From Methylovorus sp. MM2 (GTDB lineage Bacteria; Pseudomonadota; Gammaproteobacteria; Burkholderiales; Methylophilaceae): 64,000 nucleotides of DNA. Where the stretch lies: contig NZ_LXUF01000011.1 in NCBI RefSeq assembly GCF_001648895.1, forward strand, positions 1 to 64,000, in the 5' to 3' direction. Below, piece by piece: positions 48,759-58,004 of this stretch. The first letter of the stretch is position 1, and the number at the start of each line of letters is the position of its first letter. The notes below the pieces were generated by a model. The model was not told the origin of the DNA, did no database searches, and saw nothing but the letters and a program-made list of their open reading frames with translations. Both the position numbers and the translations under genes were made by a program.

Positions 48759-49466
48759 TTAGCGCACCAGCCCTTGTATCCAGCGTTCATATATCGGATG
48801 GGCAATCGAACTCAACGTGGAGATGCGCGCTTGTAGATCATGCTTAATCTCTTCTGGCTGATAAACCGAAGGGCTGTCGCTAGAAGCCCTGATCTCATCC
48901 AATCCAATTTCGCACCACGTTTGCACCATTTTTTCTGTCATTTCGATATGACACTGAAACGCAATGTGCTTGCCAAGCGCATAAGCCTGATTTTTGCAGT
49001 ATTGACTCGCAAGCAAATGTACTGCCTGATCAGGCAAGCTAAAGGTCTCGCCATGCCAGTGAAACCCCTGAAATTTATCCAGCGTACCAAACCATTCACT
49101 TGCAGTCGGATTATCGCTCACAGTCACTTCGCCCCAGCCAATTTCTTTCACCGGGTTCTTGGTAACCTCAGCCCCCAAAGCTTTGCTGATTAACTGCCCA
49201 CCAAGGCAATGCCCCAATACGGGGATATTCAAACTGACCGCCTCACGAATCAAGTCAAGCAAAGGAGGTATCCAAGGCAATGGGTCATTCACACTCATCG
49301 GCCCGCCCATGAAGACTAGGCCGCTAAAATCCCTAGCAGAGGTAGGAATCGCATCATTTCGATCGATGCGTACCACCTCCCAGACAATCTCTTTCTGGTC
49401 TAAGAACTGCCCTAGATAGCCAGCCCCCTCACTGGCAGCATGGCGAAAAACAACAACAGGTTTCAT
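48759..49466 (-). CDS. Class I glutamine amidotransferase (GMP synthase-like)
   Basis: A 235-residue stand-alone GATase domain. The nucleophile Cys is in PVLGHCLGGQLISKALG near 87, and the catalytic His-Glu pair is in AFQCHIEMT near 175. It belongs to the GuaA-like amidotransferase group that often acts alone or on unknown partners (YfeJ-like). It is not the GuaA enzyme, because it lacks the ATP pyrophosphatase half. Its substrate is unknown. Confidence 0.88.
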   Translation of the reverse strand: MKPVVVFRHAASEGAGYLGQFLDQKEIVWEVVRIDRNDAIPTSARDFSGLVFMGGPMSVNDPLPWIPPLLDLIREAVSLNIPVLGHCLGGQLISKALGAEVTKNPVKEIGWGEVTVSDNPTASEWFGTLDKFQGFHWHGETFSLPDQAVHLLASQYCKNQAYALGKHIAFQCHIEMTEKMVQTWCEIGLDEIRASSDSPSVYQPEEIKHDLQARISTLSSIAHPIYERWIQGLVR

Positions 49467-49507
49467 AGCATTTCCAATATTACTAAATCAAATTGAATCC
49501 GGCTGGG

Positions 49508-50038
49508 TTATGAAGCTCTCCATTCACCCAATGGTATATTATCCAAGGTATATTCCCCAATCGCATACCGAATCAACCGGAGTGTGGGAAAACCAATCTT
49601 AGCGGTCATCCTCCGCACTTGGCGATTCTTACCTTCACTGATCTTTATTTCCAACCAAGTCGTGGGGATCGCTTTACGTTCACGGATCGGCGGCGTACGT
49701 ATCCAAAGATCTTTAGGTTCATCAATCACACGTATTTGCGCCGACTGCGTAATGAAATCGCCAAGATCAACCCCTTTTTTCAAGGGTGCTAAATCAACAT
49801 CACTAGGCGTGCCCTCAACCTGCGCCCAATATATCTTTAATTCTTTATGCTTAGGATGCGCAATTCGATGTTGTAGCGCCCCATCATCGGTTAAAATAAG
49901 CAAACCTTCACTGTCAGTATCAAGACGTCCTGCTGCATAAACGTCTGGCACGGTTATATAGTCCTTAAGCGTAGGATGTATTTCATGCGCACTGAACTGA
50001 CAGACAACGCCATATGGCTTGTTAAATAGAATGATCAT
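49508..50038 (-). CDS. rluE: 23S rRNA pseudouridine synthase, RluE-like
   Basis: A 176-residue pseudouridine synthase without an S4 domain. The catalytic aspartate is in [19 protein letters not shown] near 35-53, and [18 protein letters not shown] near 132 is the family motif. The closest layout is RluE, which modifies U2457 in 23S rRNA. It is divergent from icd, with 33 bp between their starts; in E. coli rluE also neighbours icd, which supports the name. Confidence 0.92.
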   Translation of the reverse strand: MIILFNKPYGVVCQFSAHEIHPTLKDYITVPDVYAAGRLDTDSEGLLILTDDGALQHRIAHPKHKELKIYWAQVEGTPSDVDLAPLKKGVDLGDFITQSAQIRVIDEPKDLWIRTPPIRERKAIPTTWLEIKISEGKNRQVRRMTAKIGFPTLRLIRYAIGEYTLDNIPLGEWRAS

Positions 50039-50070
50039 ATTAATACAACTGGCAGATTACTAAATATTGG

Positions 50071-51318
50071 ATGATGCAAATGTCGACAAAAATTGTTGTT
50101 CCTAGTCACGGCGAAAAGATTACCGTTAATGCAGATAATTCACTGAATGTTCCCAATCATCCCATTATCCCATTTATTGAGGGAGATGGTATTGGTGTAG
50201 ATATCACGCCCCCCATGATTAAAGTGATTGATGCCGCCGTCAATAAAGCTTATGCAGGCGAACGTGCAATTGCCTGGATGGAGGTATTCGCGGGCGAAAA
50301 AGCAACAACGGTTTATGGCAGCGACGCTTGGTTACCTGATGAGACCATGAAAGCAGTAAAAGATTATGTCATCTCCATTAAAGGGCCTTTAACAACCCCG
50401 GTAGGTGGTGGCATTCGTTCGTTAAACGTCACATTGCGCCAAGAGCTGGATTTATATGTATGTCTACGCCCAATCCAATACTTTACTGGCGTACCTAGCC
50501 CGGTAAAAGCGCCCGAAAAAACCAATATGGTCATCTTCCGTGAAAATACTGAAGATATCTACGCAGGCATCGAATGGGCTGCAGGCACGGATGAAGTTAA
50601 AAAAGTCATCGCATTTTTAAGTGATATGGGCGCCCGCAAGAAAATCCGCTTCCCGGATTCATCTGCAATCGGCATTAAACCCGTTTCAGTTGATGGCAGC
50701 AAACGCCTCGTTCGCAAAGCAATTCAATACGCAATCGACAATAATCGCAAATCTGTCACGATCGCCCACAAAGGCAACATCATGAAATTCACCGAAGGTG
50801 GATTCAAGAACTGGGGCTATGAAGTCGCTAAGGAAGAGTTTGGCGCAATCGAGATCGACGGTGGACCTTGGTGTAAACTGCCAAATGGTATGATTATCAA
50901 GGACTGTATTGCAGATGCATTCCTGCAAGAGATTCTGTTGCACCCACAAGATTATGATGTTGTTGCAACACTGAATCTGAATGGCGATTACATCTCCGAT
51001 GCATTAGCTGCACAAGTCGGTGGGATTGGGATTGCTCCAGGAGCCAATCTATCTGACACAACTGCCATGTTTGAAGCGACCCACGGCACAGCACCCAAAA
51101 TTGCGGGTAAAGATATCGCAAACCCGAGCTCCTTAATCTTATCTGCCGAAATGATGTTACGTCACCTAGGCTGGGTAGAAGCTGCAGATCTCGTTATTAA
51201 CGGTGTTGGCAAAGCAATCAGTGCGAAACGTGTCACCTACGATTTTTCTTCACAGATGGAAGGTGCTACCAACCTTTCAAGTTCGGAATTTGGCGAAGAG
51301 ATCATCAAACACATGTAA
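50071..51318 (+). CDS. icd: NADP-dependent isocitrate dehydrogenase
   Basis: Oxidative decarboxylation of isocitrate to 2-oxoglutarate. At 415 residues it is of the E. coli type. The phosphorylatable Ser is in [31 protein letters not shown] and [17 protein letters not shown] carry substrate and metal ligands, and [15 protein letters not shown] contacts NADP. In obligate methylotrophs the TCA cycle is incomplete and this enzyme mainly supplies glutamate. The start could also be 3 or 9 nt further in, since there are three ATGs. Confidence 0.96.
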   Translation: MMQMSTKIVVPSHGEKITVNADNSLNVPNHPIIPFIEGDGIGVDITPPMIKVIDAAVNKAYAGERAIAWMEVFAGEKATTVYGSDAWLPDETMKAVKDYVISIKGPLTTPVGGGIRSLNVTLRQELDLYVCLRPIQYFTGVPSPVKAPEKTNMVIFRENTEDIYAGIEWAAGTDEVKKVIAFLSDMGARKKIRFPDSSAIGIKPVSVDGSKRLVRKAIQYAIDNNRKSVTIAHKGNIMKFTEGGFKNWGYEVAKEEFGAIEIDGGPWCKLPNGMIIKDCIADAFLQEILLHPQDYDVVATLNLNGDYISDALAAQVGGIGIAPGANLSDTTAMFEATHGTAPKIAGKDIANPSSLILSAEMMLRHLGWVEAADLVINGVGKAISAKRVTYDFSSQMEGATNLSSSEFGEEIIKHM

Positions 51319-51326
51319 CAAAAATC

Positions 51327-51354
51327 AAAACGGCCCGATAAACGGGCCGTTTTA
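51327..51354. terminator. Bidirectional terminator between icd and cspA
   Basis: Perfect 11-bp arms AAAACGGCCCG (51327-51337) and CGGGCCGTTTT (51343-51353) with loop ATAAA. It lies between two convergent genes and has A/T tails on both sides. Confidence 0.92.
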
Positions 51355-51386
51355 ATGAAGACTGTACTAGCTTGTATTCAGAATGC

Positions 51387-51590
51387 TTACGCCTTCTGAA
51401 TATTGGAAGCCTGTTTGCCCTTAGGGCCTTCGGTAACGTCAAAACTTACACGTTGACCTTCTTTAAGACTTTTGTAGCCAGCTTCTACAATTGCAGAAAA
51501 GTGAGCGAACAAATCATCGCCACCATCATCAGGTGTAATGAAACCAAAACCTTTGGAGTCATTAAACCACTTTACGGTACCTGTTGCCAT
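51387..51590 (-). CDS. cspA: Cold-shock-domain protein (CspA family)
   Basis: A 67-residue single OB-fold RNA chaperone. The start ATG at 51590 has AAGGAAG 7 nt upstream and gives the canonical beginning [23 protein letters not shown]1 (KGFGFI) and RNP2-like (DLFAHFSAI) motifs bind single-stranded nucleic acids. The open frame upstream to 51734 is leader, not protein. Its transcript likely carries a leader of about 100 nt, as cold-shock mRNAs do. Whether it is cold-induced cannot be told. Confidence 0.95.
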   Translation of the reverse strand: MATGTVKWFNDSKGFGFITPDDGGDDLFAHFSAIVEAGYKSLKEGQRVSFDVTEGPKGKQASNIQKA

Positions 51591-51705
51591 TTCATACTTC
51601 CTTGCAAAAACATTAAGGGGAGGCGCCCCCAAAAGTTTGTACTTCAAGAATTTAAGTCGGTAGTCGCCGGCTACAATGCACTCGAAATTCCAAACGCCTA
51701 TAGCT

Positions 51706-51734
51706 TTTTTACTTGCGTTATAAAAATAAGTCAA
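51706..51734 (-). promoter_or_regulatory. Candidate cspA promoter
   Basis: On the minus strand a -35 TTGACT (51729-51734) is 17 nt from a weak -10 TAAAAA (51706-51711). Transcription would start near 51698 and leave a leader of about 108 nt containing a G/C hairpin (51617-51630). The 339-bp region 51591-51929 holds nothing else that looks like a gene. Confidence 0.35.
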
Positions 51735-51875
51735 GTTTTTTATGGGTAATTTCGTAAAATATTTTAAAAGGCTATAAAATCAGATACATCACTGCATTTT
51801 CTCTAAAAATTAAGATTGCAGACTCGAAACTTATTTTTCAAAGATTCAACACCTTACCTTTACAAACAAAAGGCT

Positions 51876-51898
51876 AGCGTGCATTATTAATGCACGCT
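51876..51898. repeat. 10-bp inverted repeat upstream of pilB
   Basis: AGCGTGCATT (51876-51885) and AATGCACGCT (51889-51898) form a near-perfect hairpin with a 3-nt loop. It ends 31 nt before pilB and about 140 nt upstream of the predicted cspA promoter. It could be an operator or a terminator of unlisted upstream RNA. No T-run follows on the plus strand. Confidence 0.5.
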
Positions 51899-51929
51899 TA
51901 CTTTCAATGAATAATAAACAGTATAGATA

Positions 51930-53651
51930 ATGGCTGCGACGACTTTACCAAGCAAACTCGGCGGACTTGCAAGAATGTTAATGCAGGAAAAGCTATTAAC
52001 CGAAGATGAGGCGAATGCAATACAAGCCTCAGCCGCAACCCAACAATCTACATTCATCTCACAGTTAGTAAAAAGCAAAAAACTACCCGCTTTACAAATT
52101 GCAGAGCTTGCGGCCAACGCATTCGGATTCCCTGTATTTGATCTTGATACCCTTGACATAGACTATATATCCACAAAGGTGATTGAACCTAAGTTGATGC
52201 AAAGTAGCCGTGTATTACCAATGCGTAGCCGCGGTAATACACTGTTTGTCGCATTATCCGATCCTACGAATTTACACGCCTTGGATGATGTTCAGTTCCA
52301 AGTAGGTATGGCGTTATCGCCAGTCGTCGTCGAAGATGACAAACTAAGCAAATGGATTGATAAGATTGCAGAAGCAAGTGACACCAGCTTGCAATCAATA
52401 GATGTTGGTGATGATGAATTCGATCTCGATATAGAGACTGGCGATACAGCGGCACAAGAAGCAGCCGCCACCGAGATCGATGACGCGCCTGTCGTCAAAT
52501 ATCTCCAGAAAATCCTGCTGGATGCCATCAATATGGGCGCATCTGACTTACATTTCGAACCTTACGAAAAATTTTACCGTATCCGATACCGCGTTGATGG
52601 CATTCTCCGAGAGATTGCCCAACCGCCTTTAGCCATCAAAGATAAACTATCGTCACGGATAAAAGTCATATCCAGTCTGGATATTTCTGAGAAGCGCATC
52701 CCTCAAGATGGGCGCATGAAGCTCGTGCTGTCAAAAACACGTACGATTGATTTTCGCGTGAGCACGCTACCCATGATCAATGGTGAAAAGATCGTGATGC
52801 GGATTCTAGACCCAAGTAGTGCCACACTGGGGATTGAAGCGCTAGGTTATGAGCCGGCTCAAAAAGAAGCATTACTTTACGCCGTAGGAAGACCCTACGG
52901 ATTAGTACTGGTTACAGGACCGACTGGTTCAGGAAAAACCGTTTCACTTTATACGTGCTTAAACATCCTGAACAATCCAGGCATCAATATCTCTACCGCA
53001 GAAGATCCCGCAGAAATCCCTTTACCGGGTGTCAATCAGGTAAACGTGAATGATAAGCAAGGGCTGACTTTTGCTGCCGCACTCAAGTCCTTTTTACGCC
53101 AAGATCCCGACGTCATCATGATTGGTGAGATTCGCGATCTTGAGACCGCAGACATGGCAATCAAGGCAGCCTCGACTGGTCACATGGTACTATCAACACT
53201 ACATACCAATGACGCCCCCTCAACCCTGACTCGCTTGATGAACATGGGTGTTGCACCATTTAATATAGCATCAGCAGTTTCACTGATTACAGCCCAACGT
53301 TTAGCCCGTCGCCTATGCAAGAGTTGCAAGCAGCCTGTTGAAGTGCCTAAAGAAGCATTGCTGAGCGTTGGCTTTACTGAGAGCGACTTGACTGGAGACT
53401 TTCAGATATATGGCCCCAAAGAAGGCGGGTGTGAAATGTGCAACGGTGGTTATAAAGGTCGCGTTGGCATTTACCAAGTGATGCCAATCTCAGATGCCAT
53501 GAGCCGTATCATCATGACCAATGGCACCGCACACGACATTGCAGATCAAGCGAAAAAAGAAGGTATCAAAGACTTAAGGCAATCTGGTTTGTTAAAAGTA
53601 AAACAAGGACTTACCTCTATTGCAGAAGTTGAGTCTTGTACAAATGAATAA
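51930..53651 (+). CDS. pilB: Type IV pilus extension ATPase PilB
   Basis: The hexameric ATPase that powers pilus polymerisation. Its 573 residues have an MshEN/GSPII_E_N domain (about 45-150), an acidic linker, and the ATPase part with Walker A GPTGSGKT at 330-337, the Asp box AEDPAEI, Walker B IIMIGEIRDLET and TLHTND. A four-cysteine zinc element (CKSCKQP and CEMC) follows. There is no clear ribosome-binding site in front of its ATG. It is followed 15 nt later by pilC. Confidence 0.96.
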   Translation: MAATTLPSKLGGLARMLMQEKLLTEDEANAIQASAATQQSTFISQLVKSKKLPALQIAELAANAFGFPVFDLDTLDIDYISTKVIEPKLMQSSRVLPMRSRGNTLFVALSDPTNLHALDDVQFQVGMALSPVVVEDDKLSKWIDKIAEASDTSLQSIDVGDDEFDLDIETGDTAAQEAAATEIDDAPVVKYLQKILLDAINMGASDLHFEPYEKFYRIRYRVDGILREIAQPPLAIKDKLSSRIKVISSLDISEKRIPQDGRMKLVLSKTRTIDFRVSTLPMINGEKIVMRILDPSSATLGIEALGYEPAQKEALLYAVGRPYGLVLVTGPTGSGKTVSLYTCLNILNNPGINISTAEDPAEIPLPGVNQVNVNDKQGLTFAAALKSFLRQDPDVIMIGEIRDLETADMAIKAASTGHMVLSTLHTNDAPSTLTRLMNMGVAPFNIASAVSLITAQRLARRLCKSCKQPVEVPKEALLSVGFTESDLTGDFQIYGPKEGGCEMCNGGYKGRVGIYQVMPISDAMSRIIMTNGTAHDIADQAKKEGIKDLRQSGLLKVKQGLTSIAEVESCTNE

Positions 53652-53666
53652 TATCGGGGAACCATA

Positions 53667-54881
53667 ATGGCTGCACAAGCTGGTAAAGAAGTTACTTACG
53701 CCTGGGAAGGTACGGACAAAAAAGGCAAGCGCATCAAGGGTGAAATGAAAGCCTCTGGTGAAGCCTTTGTGAATGCCACTTTACGTCGGCAAGGTATTAC
53801 AGTGCTTAAAGTCAAAAAACAAAGTGGCTTAGCAAGCTCCGGAAAAGTCACAGAAAAAGATGTAACGTTGTTCACTCGCCAATTAGCGACAATGATGAAA
53901 GCTGGCGTCCCTCTTCTGCAAGCATTCGATATCGTAGGTAAAGGTCATAGTAACCCAGCCGTTTCAAAGCTTTTAGGCAGCATTAAATCTGAAGTTGAGA
54001 CTGGTAGCAGTCTAAGTCAGGCATTCCGCAAATACCCACTTTACTTTGATGCACTTTATTGCAATTTGGTTGGCGCTGGCGAACAGGCTGGTATCCTAGA
54101 CTCACTTCTAGATCGCCTAGCCACATATAAAGAAAAAATTATTGCTATCAAAGGCAAGATTAAATCCGCCCTATTCTATCCCATATCAATTCTTGTCGTT
54201 GCTTTTGTAATTACAGCAGTCATTATGATATTCGTTATACCTGCATTTAAAGAATTATTTAGCAGTTTCGGTGCAAATCTTCCAGCCCCAACAGTGATAG
54301 TTATGGCTATGTCAGACTTTTTTGTCTCCTATTGGTGGGCAATATTTGGCTCTATCGGGGGTAGTTTATGGTTTTTCCTTTATACGTGGAAACGTTCAGA
54401 AAAGCTACAAGGGACAATGGATCGGATTATGCTCAAGTTGCCATTGTTTGGAGATTTGATTAGAAAAGCGACTATAGCGAGGTTTGCAAGAACGTTGGCA
54501 ACGATGTTCGCTGCAGGAGTTCCCCTAGTAGAAGCTTTAGACTCAGTGGCTGGGGCTTCTGGGAACAAAGTGTATTTTGATGCAACCAAAAAGATTCAAG
54601 GCGAAATAAGCACAGGCACAAGTCTAACTGTTGCCATGCAAAATGTTGAGATTTTTCCTAACATGGTGTTACAGATGGTGGCGATTGGCGAAGAGTCCGG
54701 CGCGTTAGACTCTATGTTAAGTAAAGTTGCAGACTTCTATGAAGCTGAGGTAGATGATGCCGTAGAAGCATTATCAAGCCTAATGGAACCAATCATAATG
54801 GTGATTCTAGGCACATTAATTGGTGGTTTAGTTGTTGCAATGTATTTACCTATTTTCAAAATGGGCGAAGCGGTGGGATAA
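53667..54881 (+). CDS. pilC: Type IV pilus inner-membrane platform protein PilC
   Basis: The polytopic assembly platform that contacts PilB and PilT. It has 404 residues with two homologous T2SSF domains (about 68-195 and 270-400). Motifs are FTRQLATMMKAGVPLLQAF and FARTLATMFAAGVPLVEAL, and three transmembrane helices lie near 175-210, 220-245 and 375-400. The pilD gene that often follows in other species is absent; dsbC comes next on the opposite strand. Confidence 0.96.
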   Translation: MAAQAGKEVTYAWEGTDKKGKRIKGEMKASGEAFVNATLRRQGITVLKVKKQSGLASSGKVTEKDVTLFTRQLATMMKAGVPLLQAFDIVGKGHSNPAVSKLLGSIKSEVETGSSLSQAFRKYPLYFDALYCNLVGAGEQAGILDSLLDRLATYKEKIIAIKGKIKSALFYPISILVVAFVITAVIMIFVIPAFKELFSSFGANLPAPTVIVMAMSDFFVSYWWAIFGSIGGSLWFFLYTWKRSEKLQGTMDRIMLKLPLFGDLIRKATIARFARTLATMFAAGVPLVEALDSVAGASGNKVYFDATKKIQGEISTGTSLTVAMQNVEIFPNMVLQMVAIGEESGALDSMLSKVADFYEAEVDDAVEALSSLMEPIIMVILGTLIGGLVVAMYLPIFKMGEAVG

Positions 54882-54893
54882 AGTATATCAAAG

Positions 54894-55619
54894 TCATTTC
54901 TTATTAGACGATGCATTGCTTATAGCCTTCTCAATATCCTTTGCAGGATATGCGCCTAACATACGCTTACCATCGGCAAAAATAAGCGTTGGTGTACTTG
55001 TAATACCGAGTTTTTTAGCGAGCTCTGCAGTTTTCTCTACTGGCGTATCACAAGTCACAGCAACTTTAGGCAATTGTCCATTCAGTATCCAGTCTTGCCA
55101 AGCTACAGAACGATCTGCTGAGCACCAGATAGCACGCGACTTGTTAGCCGAATCAGGATGCAACTGTTCCAAAGGATATAAGAAAGTATAAATCGTCACA
55201 TCAGTCATACCGACCAGTTCTTTTTGCTCGAGTCGTTTGCAATATGGGCAGTCTGGATCAGAGAAGACTACCAACTTTCTAGCGCCACTGCCTTTAACGA
55301 CTTTGATTGCTTGATCAAGCGGCAATGAGGAAAAATCGACTTTAGTTAACTCGTCCATGCGCTCCCCTGTAAGGTCACGCTTGCTTTTTGTATCGATTAA
55401 CTTTCCCTCTGCTATTAAGAAATTGAATTTATCATCGGTATAAAGAATCTGACCATCCAGAAATACTTCGTATAGACCGGCATAGGGTGTTTTTGTGATA
55501 CTTTCGATGCGCACTTTAGGATAGGTAGCCTCGATTGCCTTACGCAATCCCGCTTCATCTGCAAAAGCACTGCTTGTTAACAATGCGGTGAGTAATATAC
55601 CTAAAGTTTTTCTTAACAT
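54894..55619 (-). CDS. dsbC: DsbC-family periplasmic disulfide isomerase
   Basis: Repairs wrong disulfides in exported proteins. It has 241 residues, with a signal peptide MLRKTLGILLTALLTSSAFA. The N-terminal dimerisation domain (about 20-80) is followed by a thioredoxin fold with the active site SDPDCPYCKRLE near 122 and the cis-proline region ITSTPTLIF. It is the last gene of a minus-strand run that begins at amgK, 46 nt after the hydroxylase gene. Confidence 0.93.
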   Translation of the reverse strand: MLRKTLGILLTALLTSSAFADEAGLRKAIEATYPKVRIESITKTPYAGLYEVFLDGQILYTDDKFNFLIAEGKLIDTKSKRDLTGERMDELTKVDFSSLPLDQAIKVVKGSGARKLVVFSDPDCPYCKRLEQKELVGMTDVTIYTFLYPLEQLHPDSANKSRAIWCSADRSVAWQDWILNGQLPKVAVTCDTPVEKTAELAKKLGITSTPTLIFADGKRMLGAYPAKDIEKAISNASSNKK

Positions 55620-55665
55620 AATTTGCCCTAAAATTAATTCGGTTTTACTAAATACTGTATGTTGA

Positions 55666-56835
55666 CTAGCTAATAGCTTGCTGAACTAAACGCTTTTTCC
55701 ATATTGCTTGATTATCTAGCCACTGTAAACCCAAGTTTCTAAGCTTCTGTATGGCGGAATGATCGCTTTCAAATAATATATTCAAACCATGCGTCAATTG
55801 TGTTAACCCAAGTATATCGGTTTGCCTTGCGCGTTCATATTTACGAAGCAGGGCAAGATCGCCAATATCTTGATATTTACTCTTTTGTTTTAATATATGG
55901 CTCAACGCAATAGCGTCGCGAAAACCTAAGTTAACGCCCTGCCCTGCCAATGCATGAATTTGGTGGGCAGCATCCCCAATCAGAACCAGTCTGGAATTGA
56001 CCAAAGAAGCGGCTGATCGTTTCACTAAGGGAAAAACCTTTGGGTTCGTGATCACAGACAATCCCCCTAATTGATTGTCTCCGGCATCAGCAATGCGTTC
56101 AGCAAGACTTTTCAGATCACGACTTAATAGCGCATGGGCATTTCGCGTTGACCACACAATCGATATACGCTTTCCTGGCAATGGCAACCATGCCAATACC
56201 CCATCGGCATTAAACCATTGCCGGGCAATATTCCCATGATGAAACTCCACCTCGAAATTAGCGACGACAGCAGATTGCTCGTATTCATATAAATTACTCG
56301 CAATACCAGCCTGATTGCGTACCCAAGAATTACCACCATCGGCTGCAACAATTAAGCGCGCTTGGATTTTTTGATGCTGACCAAGTTGCACGATGGCTCC
56401 ATCATCATGGATATGCATTTCAATACATTCCACCTCACTGATTATAGTGACGCCAGCGCTGCTCAATTGTTTCCATATGGCTTGCTGTAATTGCTTATTT
56501 TCAATGATTTCCCCAAGATTAGCAGCACTTGTACCAGAGCTGTCAAAGGTCAACTCCGCACCCCTATCACCCCATATCTGCATACGATCAATAGGGCAAA
56601 TCCGGCGATCATCCAGTGCACCCCATACTCTGAGCTCCTTCAGCCAAGAAATGTTGCCGGGGCTAATTGCGTAGATTCGGCTATCCCACAATGATTCCGA
56701 CTCTGGCTTCTCATCAATTTCAAGCGATTGGCGATCGATTAATACGACTTGATACCCTTGCTTAGCTAAAGCTAACGCCGCTGAAGATCCGACAAGGCCT
56801 GCACCGACAACAATAATGTCAAATACATCACTCAT
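55666..56835 (-). CDS. UbiH/UbiF/VisC/COQ6 family FAD-dependent hydroxylase (second copy)
   Basis: A 389-residue flavoprotein monooxygenase. The N-terminal Rossmann motif is VVGAGLVGSSAALALAKQG, DAAHQIHALAGQGVNLGFRDA near 290 carries FAD and the substrate cavity. It overlaps the upstream ubiH by 4 nt. Proteins of this family hydroxylate the ubiquinone ring at C1, C5 or C6; the position cannot be told from sequence alone. The order pepP-ubiH-ubiI in E. coli suggests a UbiI-like role. Confidence 0.88.
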   Translation of the reverse strand: MSDVFDIIVVGAGLVGSSAALALAKQGYQVVLIDRQSLEIDEKPESESLWDSRIYAISPGNISWLKELRVWGALDDRRICPIDRMQIWGDRGAELTFDSSGTSAANLGEIIENKQLQQAIWKQLSSAGVTIISEVECIEMHIHDDGAIVQLGQHQKIQARLIVAADGGNSWVRNQAGIASNLYEYEQSAVVANFEVEFHHGNIARQWFNADGVLAWLPLPGKRISIVWSTRNAHALLSRDLKSLAERIADAGDNQLGGLSVITNPKVFPLVKRSAASLVNSRLVLIGDAAHQIHALAGQGVNLGFRDAIALSHILKQKSKYQDIGDLALLRKYERARQTDILGLTQLTHGLNILFESDHSAIQKLRNLGLQWLDNQAIWKKRLVQQAIS

Positions 56836-58004
56836 CCACGGCTACCAAAACTCATTTTATTCACAATATGCTGCTTAACGGGATGTAGCACATCAAGAAG
56901 TCCGATCCCTATGCCGCGCGCTTTATTTAGGCCGAGGATTTCATTTGAAAATGTATTGACGAGAAAATCAGTAAAGAACATGCCACGCTTAGTATCAGTC
57001 ACTCTGCCCTGTTGATACTTATCCATCATGGCAACACCTCCGATTTCAGAGGGTTTTGCAGAGGCAATTTGCCCAGCGAGCTCCCATGCATCACGTAGGC
57101 CAACATTGAAACCTTGGCCTGCCACGGGATGCATGGTCTGCGCCGCATTACCAATGACAACAAGATGTGGCGCTGTCACTGGGGAAAGATAAGAGAGTTT
57201 TAACGGAAAAGTTAAGCGCTTACCAACCGAGAGAAATTCGCCGACACGATCTCCAAAATGACGGTGTAGCTCACTTAAAAAATCACTATCGCCTAAAGCC
57301 AATAAAGGTTGAATCTCTTCTTCTTTACCTGTCCAGACTAAAGAGAAATCACGAGGTCCGTTAGGGAGTAATGCAACTGGACCTGCTGGTGTAAATCGCT
57401 CATAAGCGATATTTTGATGGGGTAACTCGCATTTCACTTTGCTGACTAAAGCGTCATGCCCATAGCGTTTTGTTTCACGTTTTAGACCTGGGATCTCGGC
57501 CAAACTCTTACCGCCATCGGCAAGCACTGCCAGCCTACTATTGATACCTTGCTCAGTGCCATCCAAATTAAATATTACAGCAGCATGGTGAGTTTGGGGC
57601 TGAATTGATAATGCTTCAGCGCTATACAAGATATTTGCTTTAGGATAGTTTGCAAGCGCCATATCCAGCGCCCGACTCAAATCACCATAAGCCAACACAT
57701 AGCCTAAGGATGGCTGACCATGCTCTTCAGCCTTTAACCGCGTGCGGCCGAGACTACCACGCTGAGAGATGTGAATCGTATTGATTGGCGTAGCCTTTGC
57801 TTCAAGCTCACCCCATAGACCAAGACGGTCCAAGATCATGCGGCTGCCATATGAAAGTGCCAGCGCTCGTTGATCATCATGCGCAGCCCCTTGAGTACGG
57901 GCTTCCAGCATCGTCACGCCGATACCCTGCATCTGCAAGGCGAGTGCCAAGGTCGCTCCGACAGGGCCACCACCGACGATGACAATATCGTCACTCAAAT
58001 TCAT
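56832..58004 (-). CDS. ubiH: Ubiquinone ring hydroxylase UbiH-like
   Basis: A 390-residue FAD monooxygenase of the same family as the next gene. The FAD motif is IVIVGGGPVGATLALALQMQG, and NAAQTMHPVAGQGFNVGLRD near 283 is intact. The gene is overlapped by 4 nt with pepP on one side and the second hydroxylase on the other. Conserved linkage pepP-ubiH supports the name; the exact ring position is an assumption. Confidence 0.9.
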   Translation of the reverse strand: MNLSDDIVIVGGGPVGATLALALQMQGIGVTMLEARTQGAAHDDQRALALSYGSRMILDRLGLWGELEAKATPINTIHISQRGSLGRTRLKAEEHGQPSLGYVLAYGDLSRALDMALANYPKANILYSAEALSIQPQTHHAAVIFNLDGTEQGINSRLAVLADGGKSLAEIPGLKRETKRYGHDALVSKVKCELPHQNIAYERFTPAGPVALLPNGPRDFSLVWTGKEEEIQPLLALGDSDFLSELHRHFGDRVGEFLSVGKRLTFPLKLSYLSPVTAPHLVVIGNAAQTMHPVAGQGFNVGLRDAWELAGQIASAKPSEIGGVAMMDKYQQGRVTDTKRGMFFTDFLVNTFSNEILGLNKARGIGIGLLDVLHPVKQHIVNKMSFGSRG

